From contig JXTC01000371.1 in assembly GCA_002914845.1 (NCBI GenBank), positions 126,251 to 190,250 of the forward strand: a stretch of DNA of 64,000 bases, read 5' to 3'. This stretch comes from Trema orientale (Eukaryota > Streptophyta > Magnoliopsida > Rosales > Cannabaceae). The position numbers were made by a program, and so were the translations under genes. This document shows, piece after piece, positions 12,650 to 25,428 of this stretch (position 1 is its first letter; the number at the start of each line of letters is the position of its first letter). The notes under the pieces were generated by a model that searched no databases, had not been told where the DNA came from, and was given only the letters and a program-made list of their open reading frames with translations.

Positions 12650-12930
12650 TAGGTGAAAGGAAAAAGATTTTAAATTAATGTGTCCTTTTTTTTTACACTT
12701 TATCTTAACTAATGTAAATTTTTTTCCTTTTATAACTAAATGACCGAGTATATATACGTTTACACTTAGTATATCTACTTATATACTAACTTTAGTTACA
12801 TATAGAGTATATTAAATATTATACTAAGCCTACTATATTTTATACTTAGTATATACATTGATATACCGGTCATTTTGTTATAACATTTGATAGATATTTG
12901 CTTAAAATGGACCCAAAATTTGGTTATTTC
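12650..12930 (-). repeat. Dispersed repeat family C, copy 1
   Basis: Rich in TATAC/GTATA words around a pseudo-palindrome (tatactaagtataaa). Its reverse complement resembles 46060-46370 and 53262-53536, sharing a run like gttataacaaaatg.ccggtatat and flanking AAATTTAAAATCTT words. The family is unknown. Confidence 0.4.
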
Positions 12931-13076
12931 ACTATAGTATTAAAGCCTGAATAGTTAGATGAGTTATTTTGCTATAGTATTAAAACCAGAATAACTAGAT
13001 GAATTTGTATACTCTGATTCTCTCATCCATCGAAATTTTATCAACTTGTTTATTCATTTTTCTTCTCTTATGACTA

Positions 13077-13268
13077 ATGCTAGATGTCCTAAAATTTGTA
13101 CCAAATTTTTAATACCAACACATGTGGCATATGAATTAGTATCATTCAATTGAAGAATATGATTAATTTATTTATAGCAAGTTCTAGTATATTAATTGAA
13201 TAATGACAACTCATATGCTATATGTGTTGGTATTAAAAATTTGGTAGCAATCTTAATACACTTAGCAT
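13077..13268. mobile_element. MITE with about 80-bp inverted repeats
   Basis: Both ends read ATGCTA..TGT inward and share ACCAAATTTTTAATACCAAC followed by a CATATG-type word, in inverted orientation. The arms are long and similar, with a small AT-rich centre. No clear target duplication was found, so the superfamily is not assigned. Confidence 0.65.
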
Positions 13269-13497
13269 CATCCTTTATTTATTTATTTTCTTTTCAATCG
13301 TGTTTTATCGATTTGTTCAAATAATTCTAGGATTAGTTAATTTCGATACATAATATATTCATTAATTCTCATGGAATGATAATCTACATTTTACTTTATT
13401 ACTTAAAATGAATTTGTGCACTTGGAAGATACACATATAGATATATTATCGTGTCTTATTATTAATGACTTTTTTTCTTTTGATATAAACGTGCTCC

Positions 13498-15096
13498 TGC
13501 TGGTTAGTTAGTATAACTATAAATTCATACATTCCCGTGCAAGTACACACGGTCACAAGTAATATAAATATAGAAATAAAATGAGTGTCGAACCCACAGA
13601 GATTGATTTCTAACTCTAAGCTAAGTATTAAAATTGATCCATCCTAACTTTTCCCAAACAACCGAAATATAGATTTTGAAGAAATAAAACTAAGAAAATT
13701 ACACTATCATGCAAAATAAATATAAGTAAGCAATAAGCAAAATATCTAGATTTACTAATTCGCTAACCATTCTTTAAATACATAATCTCCTAATTTCCTT
13801 CTTAAATTAATTAATCTATTAGAGTTAACAACCAAGAATTTGAATGTATTCACAAACTCCTTTCCAAGACATAAGTTAAAACACCTAGACATTACTCCTA
13901 ACAAAAATTGACTAGATTTATTAAGTTTAGTAATTCTCAAAGAGGTTGCACAAGTCACATAGGTATATTCCTATCCTATGCAAACTTACCCCAAACTAAG
14001 TAATCTTATATTGTTTTACCTAAGTCTAAACCTAAATTCCCCTTCCCAAGTTCATAAAAGTTTCACTCAACAATCTATTTAGTGATCAATTAAATAAAAA
14101 TAATAAGCATAAGGTAAAACAAATAACTCAATAATGGAATTGATTAATAAAAGAGGAAAGAAATAAACAAACACAAGATACTAGGTTGGTGCACATATTA
14201 AAACTGGACGAAGAAATATTTAGTTCATAATATAAATTGAGAACAATAACCTTTTAATACAATGAATTCAAGAAATACAAAATATCAAGGAAAAAAGAGT
14301 TTTAGAATTCCCCCTCTTTGAAGAGCTTGAATGTATAAATAGAGGTTGTCAATCTCCTCCTCCAAACTTGGTTCTTGCACTCTTGATTCCTCCTTTTAGG
14401 ATTTTCTCTTAACTATGCTACTCTTTAAATTTGAAAAATACAAACAAAAATTCACAAGAAAATAAAGAGAAGATGGTATGAACAAAGGGTGATATTGAAG
14501 TTATGGAGAAAATCAAGAAACGGAGGATCGGAGTATATCTTCTTCTCCTTCCATGGCTGCCTCCCTCTCTTTATCTCTATCTCAATATGCCTCTTTTAGC
14601 CCCAAAGATAGGGTTTTAAAGAGGTGGCTTGTGCAAACCTAAAGCAAGCTGAATCTAGACCTTTGGATCATAAAAAAGTTGATCTCGGCCATCAATTATT
14701 GACCTAGGATATAGGAGGTACCGCCACGGCACTATTTTTAGTGCCGTGGTGCCAAAACTTCCCGAGACTTGGTGCTGCGCTGCTACTTTTCCACTAGTTT
14801 GGTGTCTTGATTTCTCGGGTGCGCCATTTCTTCGTTTGAGCTCCGATTTGCATCATTTTCGTTGCGTTACGACCGTATCAAATTGATCTTCGATCCCAAT
14901 GGTTTAAAGGACCCATTTATGAGGAACAAATTCTTCTTATTTTGCATCAACACTTTTATTTCATTCTCTTATCAACATAAATAAACCAAACGTTTAAACA
15001 ACAAGAAAAGCAATTGAAATAACTTAATTTAAACAAGAATATAGCAAAACTTAAGGCCAATTAGCACAAGATAAGTCCAATTTTATGGGATTAACA
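13498..15096 (-). repeat. Tat-type 3' LTR (left copy)
   Basis: It begins TGCTGGTTAG and ends ATTAACA, matching TGTTGGTCAG..TTAATA of the right copy over about 1.6 kb. Shared blocks include gtacacacggtcacaagtaat and acaaccgaaatata. It holds a GC-rich hairpin at 14724-14749. Confidence 0.85.
14724..14749. repeat. Perfect 11-bp hairpin in the left Tat LTR
   Basis: CCACGGCACTA, a TTTT loop, then TAGTGCCGTGG. The same place in the right LTR (about 18582-18610) is decayed. The GC-rich hairpin stands out against its AT-rich surroundings. Confidence 0.8.
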
Positions 15097-15112
15097 CACC
15101 TCCAAACTTAAG
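15097..15112 (-). other. Polypurine tract of the Tat-type element
   Basis: The minus strand reads TAAGTTTGGAGGTG directly before the left LTR, the usual polypurine form of the Tat/Ogre/Retand group. Confidence 0.75.
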
Positions 15113-16770
15113 ATTTCGCTAGTCCTTGAGCAAAAGAAAAAGAAAAATACCTAAAACTAAAAGAGATAATTTACTAACACTGATGACTTCCAATTGGTAA
15201 CTCAATACTCACATAATAGTATAACTTAAAGAAAAATACAAATATTAGCTAGGTATTAAGAACAACTCAGGAGCATATCCCATTTCCAATCGAATTTCAT
15301 GTATGTGTATGTATAAATGCCTTTCTCCTATCATTGTATAAAATCCGGATAAGTTTATGCAAACATATATTAAGCACAAAATCTCAATGGAAATAATTAA
15401 GTTCCATATGTTTGCTTTTTAAATCTATCTCCACTAATATAGATTAACACAATACCAAGGATCAAAAGATTTTCATTAAGCTTGTAATATGGGCTTAGGT
15501 GAAGTTATGATATTTTAGATAAAATAAGCTCAAATCACCCTTAAGCACGTTAACTTTATAACTCATATAGAGATATTCTTTCACACACCAAGTAATACAC
15601 GACTAACTTACAAATTTTCTTTCTTCCACCAACACTTAGCATAACATTTATTTCATTTATTTTATTTATTTTTTTTTGTTTTTTGTTTTTATTAAGTTGT
15701 ACACCCCTAAACTTATTTCTTTTTTTCATGAACAAGTGCGTACCTCTTTTATTTTTTTTTTTCAATTACACTCCACCCATTCTCCCATAACATAGCACAG
15801 CCCAAAATAATTTAATAAAGACAATTAATATGCTCTAGGAGTAAAAGTTGAATGATATTATTTTAGATTAGATTAATGTGTGCGTAGTTAAAGAAAAAAA
15901 AGTTTTACAAGGCTCAAAATAGGTGTACTAGGGATAAAATATATCATGGTTAGTTTGAACAGCTCAAACGGTCCAAAGATTGCCTAAATCCTCTCCTTGA
16001 TGAAATGCTATCTAGGATTTCACCTCAATGGATTATCAAGCAAATTCTAGCACTTGTGAGATTATCAAAATGTCATATTCATATAAACATTCTCCAGATT
16101 CACCCATAAATCAAAGACCCAACCATTGTGCTCAAATATAGTCTTTCTTAATAAAAATGAAACTAACGCAAGAATTATCCACAAGACTAAGCTAATATCT
16201 ACATGTTTCAATAAGTTAAGCATAAATTTGCCCCAAGTTCTTATCATTAGAATATAGTAATTATTAAAAAAAATACAAAATACCTCTATTTATTCAAATA
16301 CATAATCACACAACTAAGAAAATAAACACACAACAACAAACAAACTAATATAAGCACAATCCAACAAGGTTTACTGACTTCTCGAAACTCAGCATGCAAA
16401 ATATAAGAAAATTAAAGAACAAAAGAATGAATTTAGGGATACTTCTCTCGTTGGCACATAACCGTGAAGCTTGATCTCCTTAAAATAGAACTAACTCCTT
16501 GGATTGCACGAAACATGAACATGGCAAAAATAACACACGAACATGAAAAAGTAAACACTTGAGTTACCTCCCAAGAAGTGCTTGAGTTATCGTCTTCGGC
16601 TTGACTCAAGTGAACACTCATCAAAGAGCAGTTGTCACCCATGAAGTGTGGCATACACTACCACGAATGGGTCTTTGCTACAATGGTCCTCAAGTTTGAC
16701 TGAGTGTAGACAATAATTGCTCATAATTCCAAAATGGCTTGATTTCAAATAATCGACTTCAATGGGATAC
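15113..16770 (-). other. Non-coding interior of the Tat-type element
   Basis: AT-rich sequence with T-runs near 15660-15765. Short reading frames (15556-15765, 16065-16247, 16433-16654) show no recognisable domain. No pol domain was found in either strand. Confidence 0.5.
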
Positions 16771-16775
16771 TTTAC

Positions 16776-17264
16776 CTACAGCTCAAGGTTGTAAAGAGTG
16801 TAGTGTTGAGATGGTAGCTTTAATAGCAAATAAGACTTCGTCGGTGGTATACTCGTGTAGACCAATAATGCGGCCAAATAATTGGTCTCTTGGAATTCCT
16901 CAACCACCAACATGTCTTGTGGCTCTTCCTTTTCAAGTTCCTTTAAAGACTCTTCAAAATAAAAATATTTAAAATCAAACTTGGCCATGTCCTCCATCAT
17001 TTGATAGGCTTTATCTTTGGGTCTCTCTTCGCAAATTGGGAAGCCATATCTATCTTTAACCCAACTCCTACTTGTAAGATTCAAACCTTTCATAAACACT
17101 TGGAGTTGGTACCACTTAGGTAATTTGAGGCCAGGTTCTCTATTAAGCCTTATCTTGAATCTTTCCCAAGCCATGAGTAAAGGTTCCAAGCCGGAAAATG
17201 TTGCGAGGCTTTGGTGAAATCTTACCTTAGCTAGCTTCACGAATCTCACAAACAAAACAAACAA
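16776..17264 (-). pseudogene. Truncated Ty3/gypsy (Tat) gag
   Basis: An open frame of about 162 codons contains LEPLLMAWERFK, LPKWYQLQVFMKGL and DKAYQMMEDMA. These correspond to the C-terminal capsid part of plant gypsy gag (retrotransposon gag family), which bundles genomic RNA in virus-like particles. The N-terminal half of capsid and a zinc knuckle are absent, and no ATG suits the frame start. Only about 40 bases separate the frame from the primer site, so the 5' end of gag was probably deleted. Confidence 0.75.
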
Positions 17265-17300
17265 AAAGTGGTATTAATATTAACAAAGAAATAGTGTTTC

Positions 17301-17320
17301 AATCCCCGGCAACAATGCCA
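17301..17320 (-). other. Primer-binding site of the Tat-type element
   Basis: The plus strand reads AATCCCCGGCAACAATGCCA, and on the minus strand it starts TGGCATTGTTGCCGGGG near the LTR end. It resembles the primer site of Ogre/Tat elements, reported as complementary to a tRNA-Arg 3' end, with CG-to-CA type changes. Confidence 0.75.
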
Positions 17321-17326
17321 AAAATT

Positions 17327-18374
17327 TGTTGGTCAGAATGTGTAACTATAAATTCACACACTCTTGTGTAAGTGCACACGGTCACAAGTAATATAGATAT
17401 AGAAGTAAAATAAGTGTCGATTCCACAAGGATTGATTTCTAATTATAAGCTAAGTATTAAAATTGGTCAATCCTAGTTTTATCCAAACAACCGAAATATA
17501 AGTTTTGAAGAAATAAAACTAAGAAAACTATACTATCATGCAAAATAAATGTAAGTAAGCAATAAGCAAAATGTATAGATTTACTAATTTTCTAACCATT
17601 CTTTAAACACACAATCTTCTAATTTTCCTCTTAAATTAATTAATCTATTAGAGTTAACAACCGAGAATTCAAATGTATCCATAAACTCATTTTCAAGACA
17701 TAAATGAAAATACCTAGACAAGCTAATATGTTACTCCTAACATAAATTGACTAGATTCATTAAGTTTAGTAATTCTCAAAGAGGTTGCACAAGTCACATA
17801 GGTATATTCATAGCCTATGCAAACTTACCCCAAACTAGGTAATGTTATGTTGTTTGACCTAAGTCCAACCTTTCCCTTTCCCAAGTTTACAAAGATTTCA
17901 CTTAACAATCTATTTAGTAATCAATTATATAGAAGCAATAAACACAAGCTAAAACAAATAACTTAATAATGGATTTGATTAATTGAAAAGGAAAGAAATA
18001 AAAAAAAACAAAAGATACTAGGTTAGCTCACATAGTAAAACTAGATAAAGAAATATTTAATTCATAATATAAATTGAGAATAATAATATTTTAATACAAT
18101 GAATTCAAGAAATACAAAATATCAAAGAGAAAAGAGTTTTAGAATTCCCCTTTTTTATAGAGTTTAAAGGTGTTAATGGAGGTTGTCAATCTCCTCTTCC
18201 AAACTTGGTTCTTGCTCTCTTGAATCCTCCCTTTAGAATTTTTTCTCAACTATACTACTCTCTAAATATAGAAAATACAAACAAAAACTCACAAGAAAAT
18301 AAAGAGAAGATGGTATGAACAAATGATGACGTTGATGTTATGGAGGAAATCAAGAAATAGAGGATTGGAGCATA

Positions 18375-18406
<32 letters not shown>

Positions 18407-18976
18407 TCTTTCTATGGCTGCCTCCCTCTCTTTCTCTCTATCCTAACATTCCTCTTTTAACCCCAAAAATAGGGTTTTAAAGAGGTGGTTCATGTAAACC
18501 TAAAGCAGGTTGACTCTGGACCTTTGGATCGTCAAAAAGTTGATCTCGGCCGTCAATTATTGACCCAGGATACAGGAGGTGACGCCGCAACACCATTTTT
18601 TACGCTGTGGCACCAAAACTTCCCAAGACTTGGCATTACGACTTTACTTTTGGCGCTGCAGCATCACTTTTATGTTGGTCTGGCATCTTGGTTTCTCGAG
18701 TGCGCCATTTCTTCGTTTGAGCTCCGATTTGCCTCATTTTCGTTGCGTTATAACCGTATCAGATTGAACTTTGATCCTAATAGTTTAAAAGACCGATTTG
18801 TGAGGCACAAATTCTTCTCATTTTGCATCAACACTTTTATTTCATTCTCTTATCAACAAAACAAACAAAACATCAAAATAACAAGAAAAGCAATTGAAAT
18901 AACTTAATTTAAACAAGAATATAACAAACCTTAAGGCAAATTAGCACAAGACAACTCCAATATTATGGAGTTAATA
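17327..18976 (-). repeat. Tat-type 5' LTR (right copy)
   Basis: Direct repeat of 13498-15096. It contains a CTT/TTC microsatellite (about 18378-18412) and an accidental 140-codon frame (18485-18907) that is not conserved in the left copy. Confidence 0.85.
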
Positions 18977-19560
18977 GTTCTTCAAGAGAATATCATTAAT
19001 TGAAACAAAAAGCTTCAAATTACAATGTAAGTATAAAGATTACAATTTCAAACTCCTCAAAGAAAGGAGACAAAAAATGGATCATAAATACAACTAAAAG
19101 CAAATGTATGGGTTACCCTAATTCTTCAAGAGAAAGAGATAATAAGGACTACCAATAATCTATTGCCTCTAACATTTGTTCTTGGCTATATTCTTGGCAG
19201 GGTAGACTATATGAGGCCAGCATCAACTGAGATTCATACCCATGGAAAAGAAAATAAAATAAAATTGGTCACTAAACAAATCTAGATCTAGGAAGAAATC
19301 TTAGATTTAATATCTGAACCAGACTAAAATTGAAACACCTCCTTAGTCTAAGGTTATTAGATTAGGAGATGTTATCATTGAATTCCTTAAAATATAGATA
19401 AAATGTGGAAAAAAAATTTTATTAAATAAATAACTCGTTAAAGTCTTTATTAAATTCATAATGAAAATACCAACAATAATTTGAAAGTCATGTAAGCTAA
19501 AGAAAAATTTAAAAAAATATAAAATGTCATTAATAGGAAATAAAAACTAGAAAATATTCA
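18977..19560. other. AT-rich stretch without recognised features
   Basis: A short direct repeat (ttcttcaagaga at 18978 and 19122) is all I see. Confidence 0.4.
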
Positions 19561-20400
19561 ATCAATTTAAATCTAGACCATTAGACCACTATGTCGTCGA
19601 GTCACCTCATCACTACTATTCGATATGCTACTATTCATCACCTAAAAAATGTTAAATAATATAATGAGCTAAAAGCCCAGTAAGTAAACCACAATGCACA
19701 CAATTGATGAGGCACGCTTTAATTATTTTCTAAATTATGTTCTTTGTGATCTTTTTATAACTTTGAAGGCTTTTCATTTTAATCATTGGGAGCGCTCAGT
19801 GTAATGTCCAAGCTTTTGGCAACCAGTGGGCCGTAATTGCTGAACAAGTTCTTACTTTGCTACTGACTCCTTGGTAGAACCATATTAGAGGTATAAAGTG
19901 AGTGCACCTAGCCTATGTAGCCACGCACACATTAATGATCCCAAAAAAGGCCTATCATCCCCGGAATCAAAATCATATGGGGCACCTCCCTAATATAGTC
20001 TATTATCATTTTATCCTTGGTGGGTACACCGGTCCCCCGCGTCCCGTGCCCACTTAGCCCTCTAGACATGGACATACACCAATTTCTTTAAAATCTTACT
20101 TTTCAAAATCTTTAATTAATTTAGAAAAATCATTCCATTATAAACTATTGCTCTTTTGAAACATATCATTTTATAAAATAATGTCATGCATATGGATGAC
20201 CATGCCTCATGTAAAATAATATGTTATATGTCATCAATTTCTACGTAAAATACATATAACATATAATTATACAATGTAAAACGTATAAACAATTAAAGCA
20301 GCTAAGTATGGTTTACTTACCTTGAATCCAAGTGAAAATAAAAAGTCAAGAAAAGTGAGAATGTCCTCCGAATACTTACGACTTACGTGCCCCGCCTACA
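19561..20400 (-). repeat. Gypsy-type LTR fragment (probable)
   Basis: The minus strand has TTTACTTACTGGGCTTTTAG and moderately GC-rich blocks with ACACTGAGC and GGGGACC-like words (about 19790-20070), the pattern of plant gypsy LTR 3' portions. There is no coding signal and no partner LTR. Confidence 0.35.
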
Positions 20401-20904
20401 TTATCGGTATTATAAGTGTAAATTTATTTAATTTATTTATTTTTATTTCAATGTAATTTCTTGAAAGATTATTTTATCTTTGATGCACTTAAGATGAACA
20501 TAATTTACGAATAAAACTGAAAATATCAAATATAGAATACAATTAATATCTCATACAATAATCCCACAAACAATTTCATAAAATATGCTTGTAGTTTAGA
20601 ACTCCGAAAATTTGTACAAAACAATAACTAAAACTGACAGCAACTCATATAAAAATTATATCTTATTACTCATCAATCAATTTGACGTAAAAATTTCACA
20701 GCAACATTCTTAATACAATATTTTACTATACAAAATTAAAAGAAATCATAAAATACACTTAAAAATAATATATATGTATTTTTAGAGTTTAAACACAAAA
20801 TCTGTCAATTTCGTTTGTTTTCTGACTAACAGGTACAAAATGATTTATTTCTCCTACTAAAAAAATATTTTTATACTGAAACTTCTTAGAGACATATTAG
20901 ACAT

Positions 20905-22000
20905 ATAGTGTGACGTCCCCCGTTCCTACACACGTACGTAAGAATATTTATCTAAATATTTAGTGAGATCGAGAGGTGCTACTCGACTTGGAACTGATAA
21001 AATCAGGGAAAATTAAAACTTTTAAGCTTTCTGGAAGAAAAAGGAAAACTCCACTCATAATTATACATACTCCAATGTGTATATATATACACTCTCACAA
21101 AGTGAGCCTCTCATAAAATCTATATAATGTACACACACTCAAAACAGATACAAAATTTTTAATCAGAAAACCACAGCGTCAAAATGCTCATATACACAAA
21201 CCACGGTCAGAAAGTCTGCGCTCCTCCTCTAACTCACATAGCATCAGTATCCTCTGTAACATAAGAATATTTGTGAGTATAAAACTCAGTAAGTAATGTA
21301 TACAAATGCAGAGTACACATGACAGAGAACAGATAATCATATGATTGGGATTTCTGTGTATATTTTATTGCCTGACAAGACTATGAATTGCATATTGAGC
21401 CACTCAGAGAACGTATAACATATCATGAGCTATATGGAGGTCTCGAGCCCTATAAAATCCCCTCTGTGTACAGCAGAGGTCCATCCCATATTACCGTTAG
21501 AGTGTTCCTGAAGGAACCATAGTGTCCCCAAAAGGACCAGAGTGTTCCCGAAGGAACCAGAGTGTCCCCGAAGGAACCATATCATAATTTGGGCGCTGGC
21601 CCACCACATCCTATTCACCAATACTCGTCAGACAATATAAATACATCATATATTCATGTTTCATGCAAAGCTGAATGACAAATATGTATTTACACACATC
21701 CACAGATTCTATATCAATAGATTTCAAAGATTCACAGAAATAAAGATTTTCTTACATTGCAAGTGTGACGTTACTTACTTCAATTCTCAAACTTTCATGT
21801 GATTTTCTGTGAAATGCCCCTGCTCAAGGTACGGTTGACGTGACCCTATTATTTTTAAGTAATAAAATTTATCTAATCAATATGCACGCAATGCCAAGAA
21901 AATTATTATGTCAAACATTCTTTGTAAGTAACTAAATTTCTAATAAGTTTCTAGATTAAAGGCTCCAAAATATCAAATAATTAGCTTCATAACATAATCT
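20905..22000 (-). repeat. Second gypsy-type LTR fragment (probable)
   Basis: It contains gtgacgtcccccgttcc near 20910, agatcgagaggtgctactcg, a minus-strand TACTTACTGAGTTTTATACTC, and the 20-bp tandem array at 21501-21580. These are typical LTR phrases, but ends were not found. Confidence 0.4.
21501..21580. repeat. Four tandem copies of a 20-bp unit
   Basis: Units AGTGTTCCTGAAGGAACCAT, AGTGTCCCCAAAAGGACCAG, AGTGTTCCCGAAGGAACCAG and AGTGTCCCCGAAGGAACCAT fit exactly head to tail. Each unit contains a small inverted repeat (GTTCC..GGAAC). Confidence 0.9.
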
Positions 22001-24760
22001 GCCTAAACACACTAGTTAAAAATATACAAAATTAAATAGGCATGCACCTAGTTACGCAATCTACAAAATGAGAAATCTGGACTAATATTTTAAATATGAC
22101 AAATTAAGGTAAATAACCTGCCTCTCTAAAAGTTCACATATAACTAAAAAAAATGGTCAACTTTGCAAACTATAATTGATTATAAACACACACCCATCAT
22201 GAAACGTAAAACATTCATTACTTAACTTGACAAGAATCTTTATATAATCCTACCATAGCAAACTAGAAAAAATAAAAGCCCAATTACTTTAAAGTTTTAT
22301 TCAACCTCAGTGGAAAAAGTCAAAAGAACTCAAGGTGTATATATACATATCAATAACAATAATATCTATTATAACAATTAGCCATCAATTAGTATACAGA
22401 TTTCGAATGGAAGAAAACTCACAGCTTTAGCTTTAACTATAATCAGCATAAACTTATATATATGTATATGGACAACAATAAATTCACGGCAACAACAAAA
22501 CTAACTAGTTAATTGAGATCTTACCTTCTTGTCCTAGCAAAGTTAATGGCAAAACGATCTCTCTCTCAATTATTCCAAGGAAAGAAGTATAAGACGGAGG
22601 AGGGAGACAGTTGGTGGAGTTAGTGGGAGCACAACCGAATAAACTTTGTGTTCGAGTGGATGGTATAAGTAACAAATATAATAACCGACTTAACCATTAT
22701 AGATATAACCATATATTTATTTCTTTTTTTTTTAAACTAATAAAATAATAATAAATTTCACCTAACAATTGAGTAATGAGACAAAATTATATCCACTACA
22801 ATAAGTAAGCTTATAAAACAAGAATAAAAAATTTTTATAAGAAATGTAATTAATTAGTTTCTTTAATCAATATTTTAATTCAAAATCACTTTAACAGAAA
22901 AGAAATAAAATAGTATTAGTCAATAACAATATGCAAATATATAACACCATAAATTCTTTTTATATACGTCAACTCGTACCAAAGAGCGAATTCCAAAGCA
23001 TTCCACTGTAAAATTTCTTAGAGAATAAAGATGAGTAATCTTAATGAATTAGCGCCAAAACTTGAAATTATACGCCTATAAATGCATTAATATGTAAAAG
23101 AAAATATTATGCAATCATGTTATATCGGCTCTTTAGTTATGTGAGGAACTGGGTGTCGCTTAGAAATTCAGGAAATCACATATAGAAACATAATTACAAA
23201 TTTTTATTGGCTCAAAAAGTGACGTTAACTAATTATTCATAATTTATAACCATTCTCTTATAAAACTGTCAGCACCAAATCATAACAGTACACATAAAAT
23301 TTAGAAAATCATGAACAATAATCCATTAAGAAACACTATCTATAAATTTTACAGTGGTCATATAACATATCTAAAAATATGCCTTTCAAATATTAAATCA
23401 TGGAGAGCTCTATAAAAATAATATAAAATCTAGAATCACAGAATAGTGTTTATTGACAGATTTTTAGCACACTGACAATGTATAATCAAAAATTTATTAT
23501 TATTATATTAAAATACTATTGATTCCGAAACTTTTTGAGACTAAACTAGACATCTCCAGAAAGACCCACGAAAAAGAAGAATACAAAAAGAAATTTTGAG
23601 CTATTTATAAAAATTCGTTTAATACCAAGATCAGTTTTGAGAAAACAAAACAGTGATATATACATACTAAAGAATATTAAATTCACAAAATAATCAATAA
23701 AATTATGTTTAATCATATAAATACATTCAATTGAGACTTATTATCATACCTAAAGAAAAATAAATAAATAAACAATTAGAAGAAATATGTGTAGAGATTT
23801 TTACCCGCAATTCAAATAAAACTGACAGAATTCTTGTAGTTCTTGGACTTAGACTTCTCTTGGAGATTAAAAATTTAAAGATAGAGAAGTATACAAAAGA
23901 TGATACTTATAGAGTTCCTTTATATATTTTTAGAGAGATGAGAAAGAGATGGAGATGGCTAGGGTTTAGTGAAGAATAGAAATATAAACATATTATCAAT
24001 ATATATAATTGAAATCCTAGTGGAACTAAACTTTAGGTTTCTCTTTTTTCTATCTTTCTTTTTATTTTATTTTATTATTATTTTTTTTATCCTTTTATAA
24101 GTCATATAAATGACTCTCCACGACAGCCCTCTTTTTTTTTATTTAGTTTAATTAATATATATAGATAAACCTAATTTCTATTTAAATATTAATATATATA
24201 TATGTGTCATAAGAAATTTAAAAATAAATAATTGCACAAATGATTTCTTTTTTTTTTTATTACATGACACTTAAATTAAAATTTAAATACCACGTTGTGT
24301 CAATTAAATATTAATAATATTAATGACAATAATTACTTAGTTAATTAACTTTAAATAAATATATTAGATTATATAATTATATTTTTAGGAATCTACAAAA
24401 TTTTAGTACGTATGTAAGACAATTAGATTCATAATGCACTCATAACAAAATATAATATGACAAATAAAAATTCTCAACGTGCAATAAATGTGAACTTTAC
24501 GTTATAATTTTAAATCAGGGCACGTATACGTCGATCGAGCACTGTTGGACATTATCACTGCATAGAATCAAGTTAGGCACAAATACTATATAAATTAAAT
24601 AACATTAAATGCAATTAATAACAAGTAACACTTAGCAATTCTATGGCATTCTATTCATAGGTGTTACAAAAATCCACACAAAAGGTGATACTACAAATCA
24701 GATTTAGATCTGGACTTATTAAAACTAAAAAAGAAAAAGAGATAAAAAGCAAGGAGGAGG
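22001..24760. other. Long AT-rich stretch, no gene recognised
   Basis: No domain-bearing frame, LTR pair or primer site was seen. Some phrases near 23800-24130 look like LTR or UTR text (gggtttagtgaagaatag), but the borders are unclear. Confidence 0.4.
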
Positions 24761-24769
24761 AGAAATAAG

Positions 24770-25304
24770 GGAAATAAAACTGCCAGACTTAGTTTAGAAT
24801 TGCCAAATTTATTTTGGAGTTACAAAATTTAATCTAGTATAGATTAAATTTGTTTAGGGAAACAGATAAGTTTTAAACGTTTTTGTATAAACTGTTTTTG
24901 GAGAGTTACAAAATTTAATTTAATTTATATTACAATTATTTAGAAAACTAATCGGTTTCTAAACGCTTAAACTTTTTGTGTAAAATATTTTATATGGAAT
25001 TAAATTTTAGTTAATTCTAAATTTGTAACAGCTCCCATATGAAGCCTATAAATTGACTCCTCCTTCCTTCAGGAAAACACGCTCAAAAGAAGTCTTTTAC
25101 AGAACACCTCTTTATCTTGTCTTTCCTTTCTTCTCAAAGTTCTCTAGAGCACAGGCTTCAGTATGATAGAGTTTGGGTATTTTCTTTCAGTTCACCAGAG
25201 TAGCACTTGTGGTGCAACAATCGCTGCTTATCAACCATTGTATCCTGGGAGACAGACGCCTAATGACCTCAAGCACTGACCAAGAGATTACGAATCTATT
25301 TTAA
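24770..25304 (+). repeat. 5' LTR, correctly oriented part
   Basis: It matches 30455-30988: aaactgcca.act, tttacaaaatttaatctagta, and the block around cagctcccatatgaagcc. The match stops abruptly at ttttaag. Confidence 0.85.
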
Positions 25305-25428
25305 GTTGTTAGACAAAATATTTATATAACATGTAAAGGAACAAACAAAGTATTAGAATTTCAATAGAAGAATAAAATAATTGGACACTCAAATTACAAT
25401 GATGAACCAAGGCTTGTGTAACACATAA
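25305..25428 (-). repeat. Inverted 3' end of the 5' LTR
   Basis: This segment (TGTTAGACAAAATATTT...TTGTGTAACACA) is the reverse complement of the last ~140 bases of the right LTR (about 30992-31135). It sits exactly where that end should be in direct orientation. The right copy also has an ATT microsatellite expansion here that the left lacks. Confidence 0.85.

Larger units (their letters stand above)
13498..18976 (-). mobile_element. Tat-lineage Ty3/gypsy element reduced to LTRs plus gag fragment
   Basis: Direct LTRs lie at 13498-15096 and 17327-18976. On the minus strand the right LTR is followed by a primer site with CCCCGGCAACAATGCCA complementarity, the type used by Tat/Ogre elements. 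The left LTR is preceded by a polypurine tract TAAGTTTGGAGGTG typical of that group. The interior is only 2.2 kb and holds one gag fragment. No protease, RT, RNase H or integrase was seen. The layout matches non-autonomous gag-only elements (TR-GAG type), though secondary deletion is equally possible. The flanks GCTCC (13493-13497) and GTTCT (18977-18981) may be a decayed 5-bp target duplication. Confidence 0.8.

Noticed and set aside
18485-18907. 140-codon open frame on the plus strand.
   Set aside because: It lies inside the right Tat LTR, on the opposite strand to the element, and the left LTR does not keep it open.
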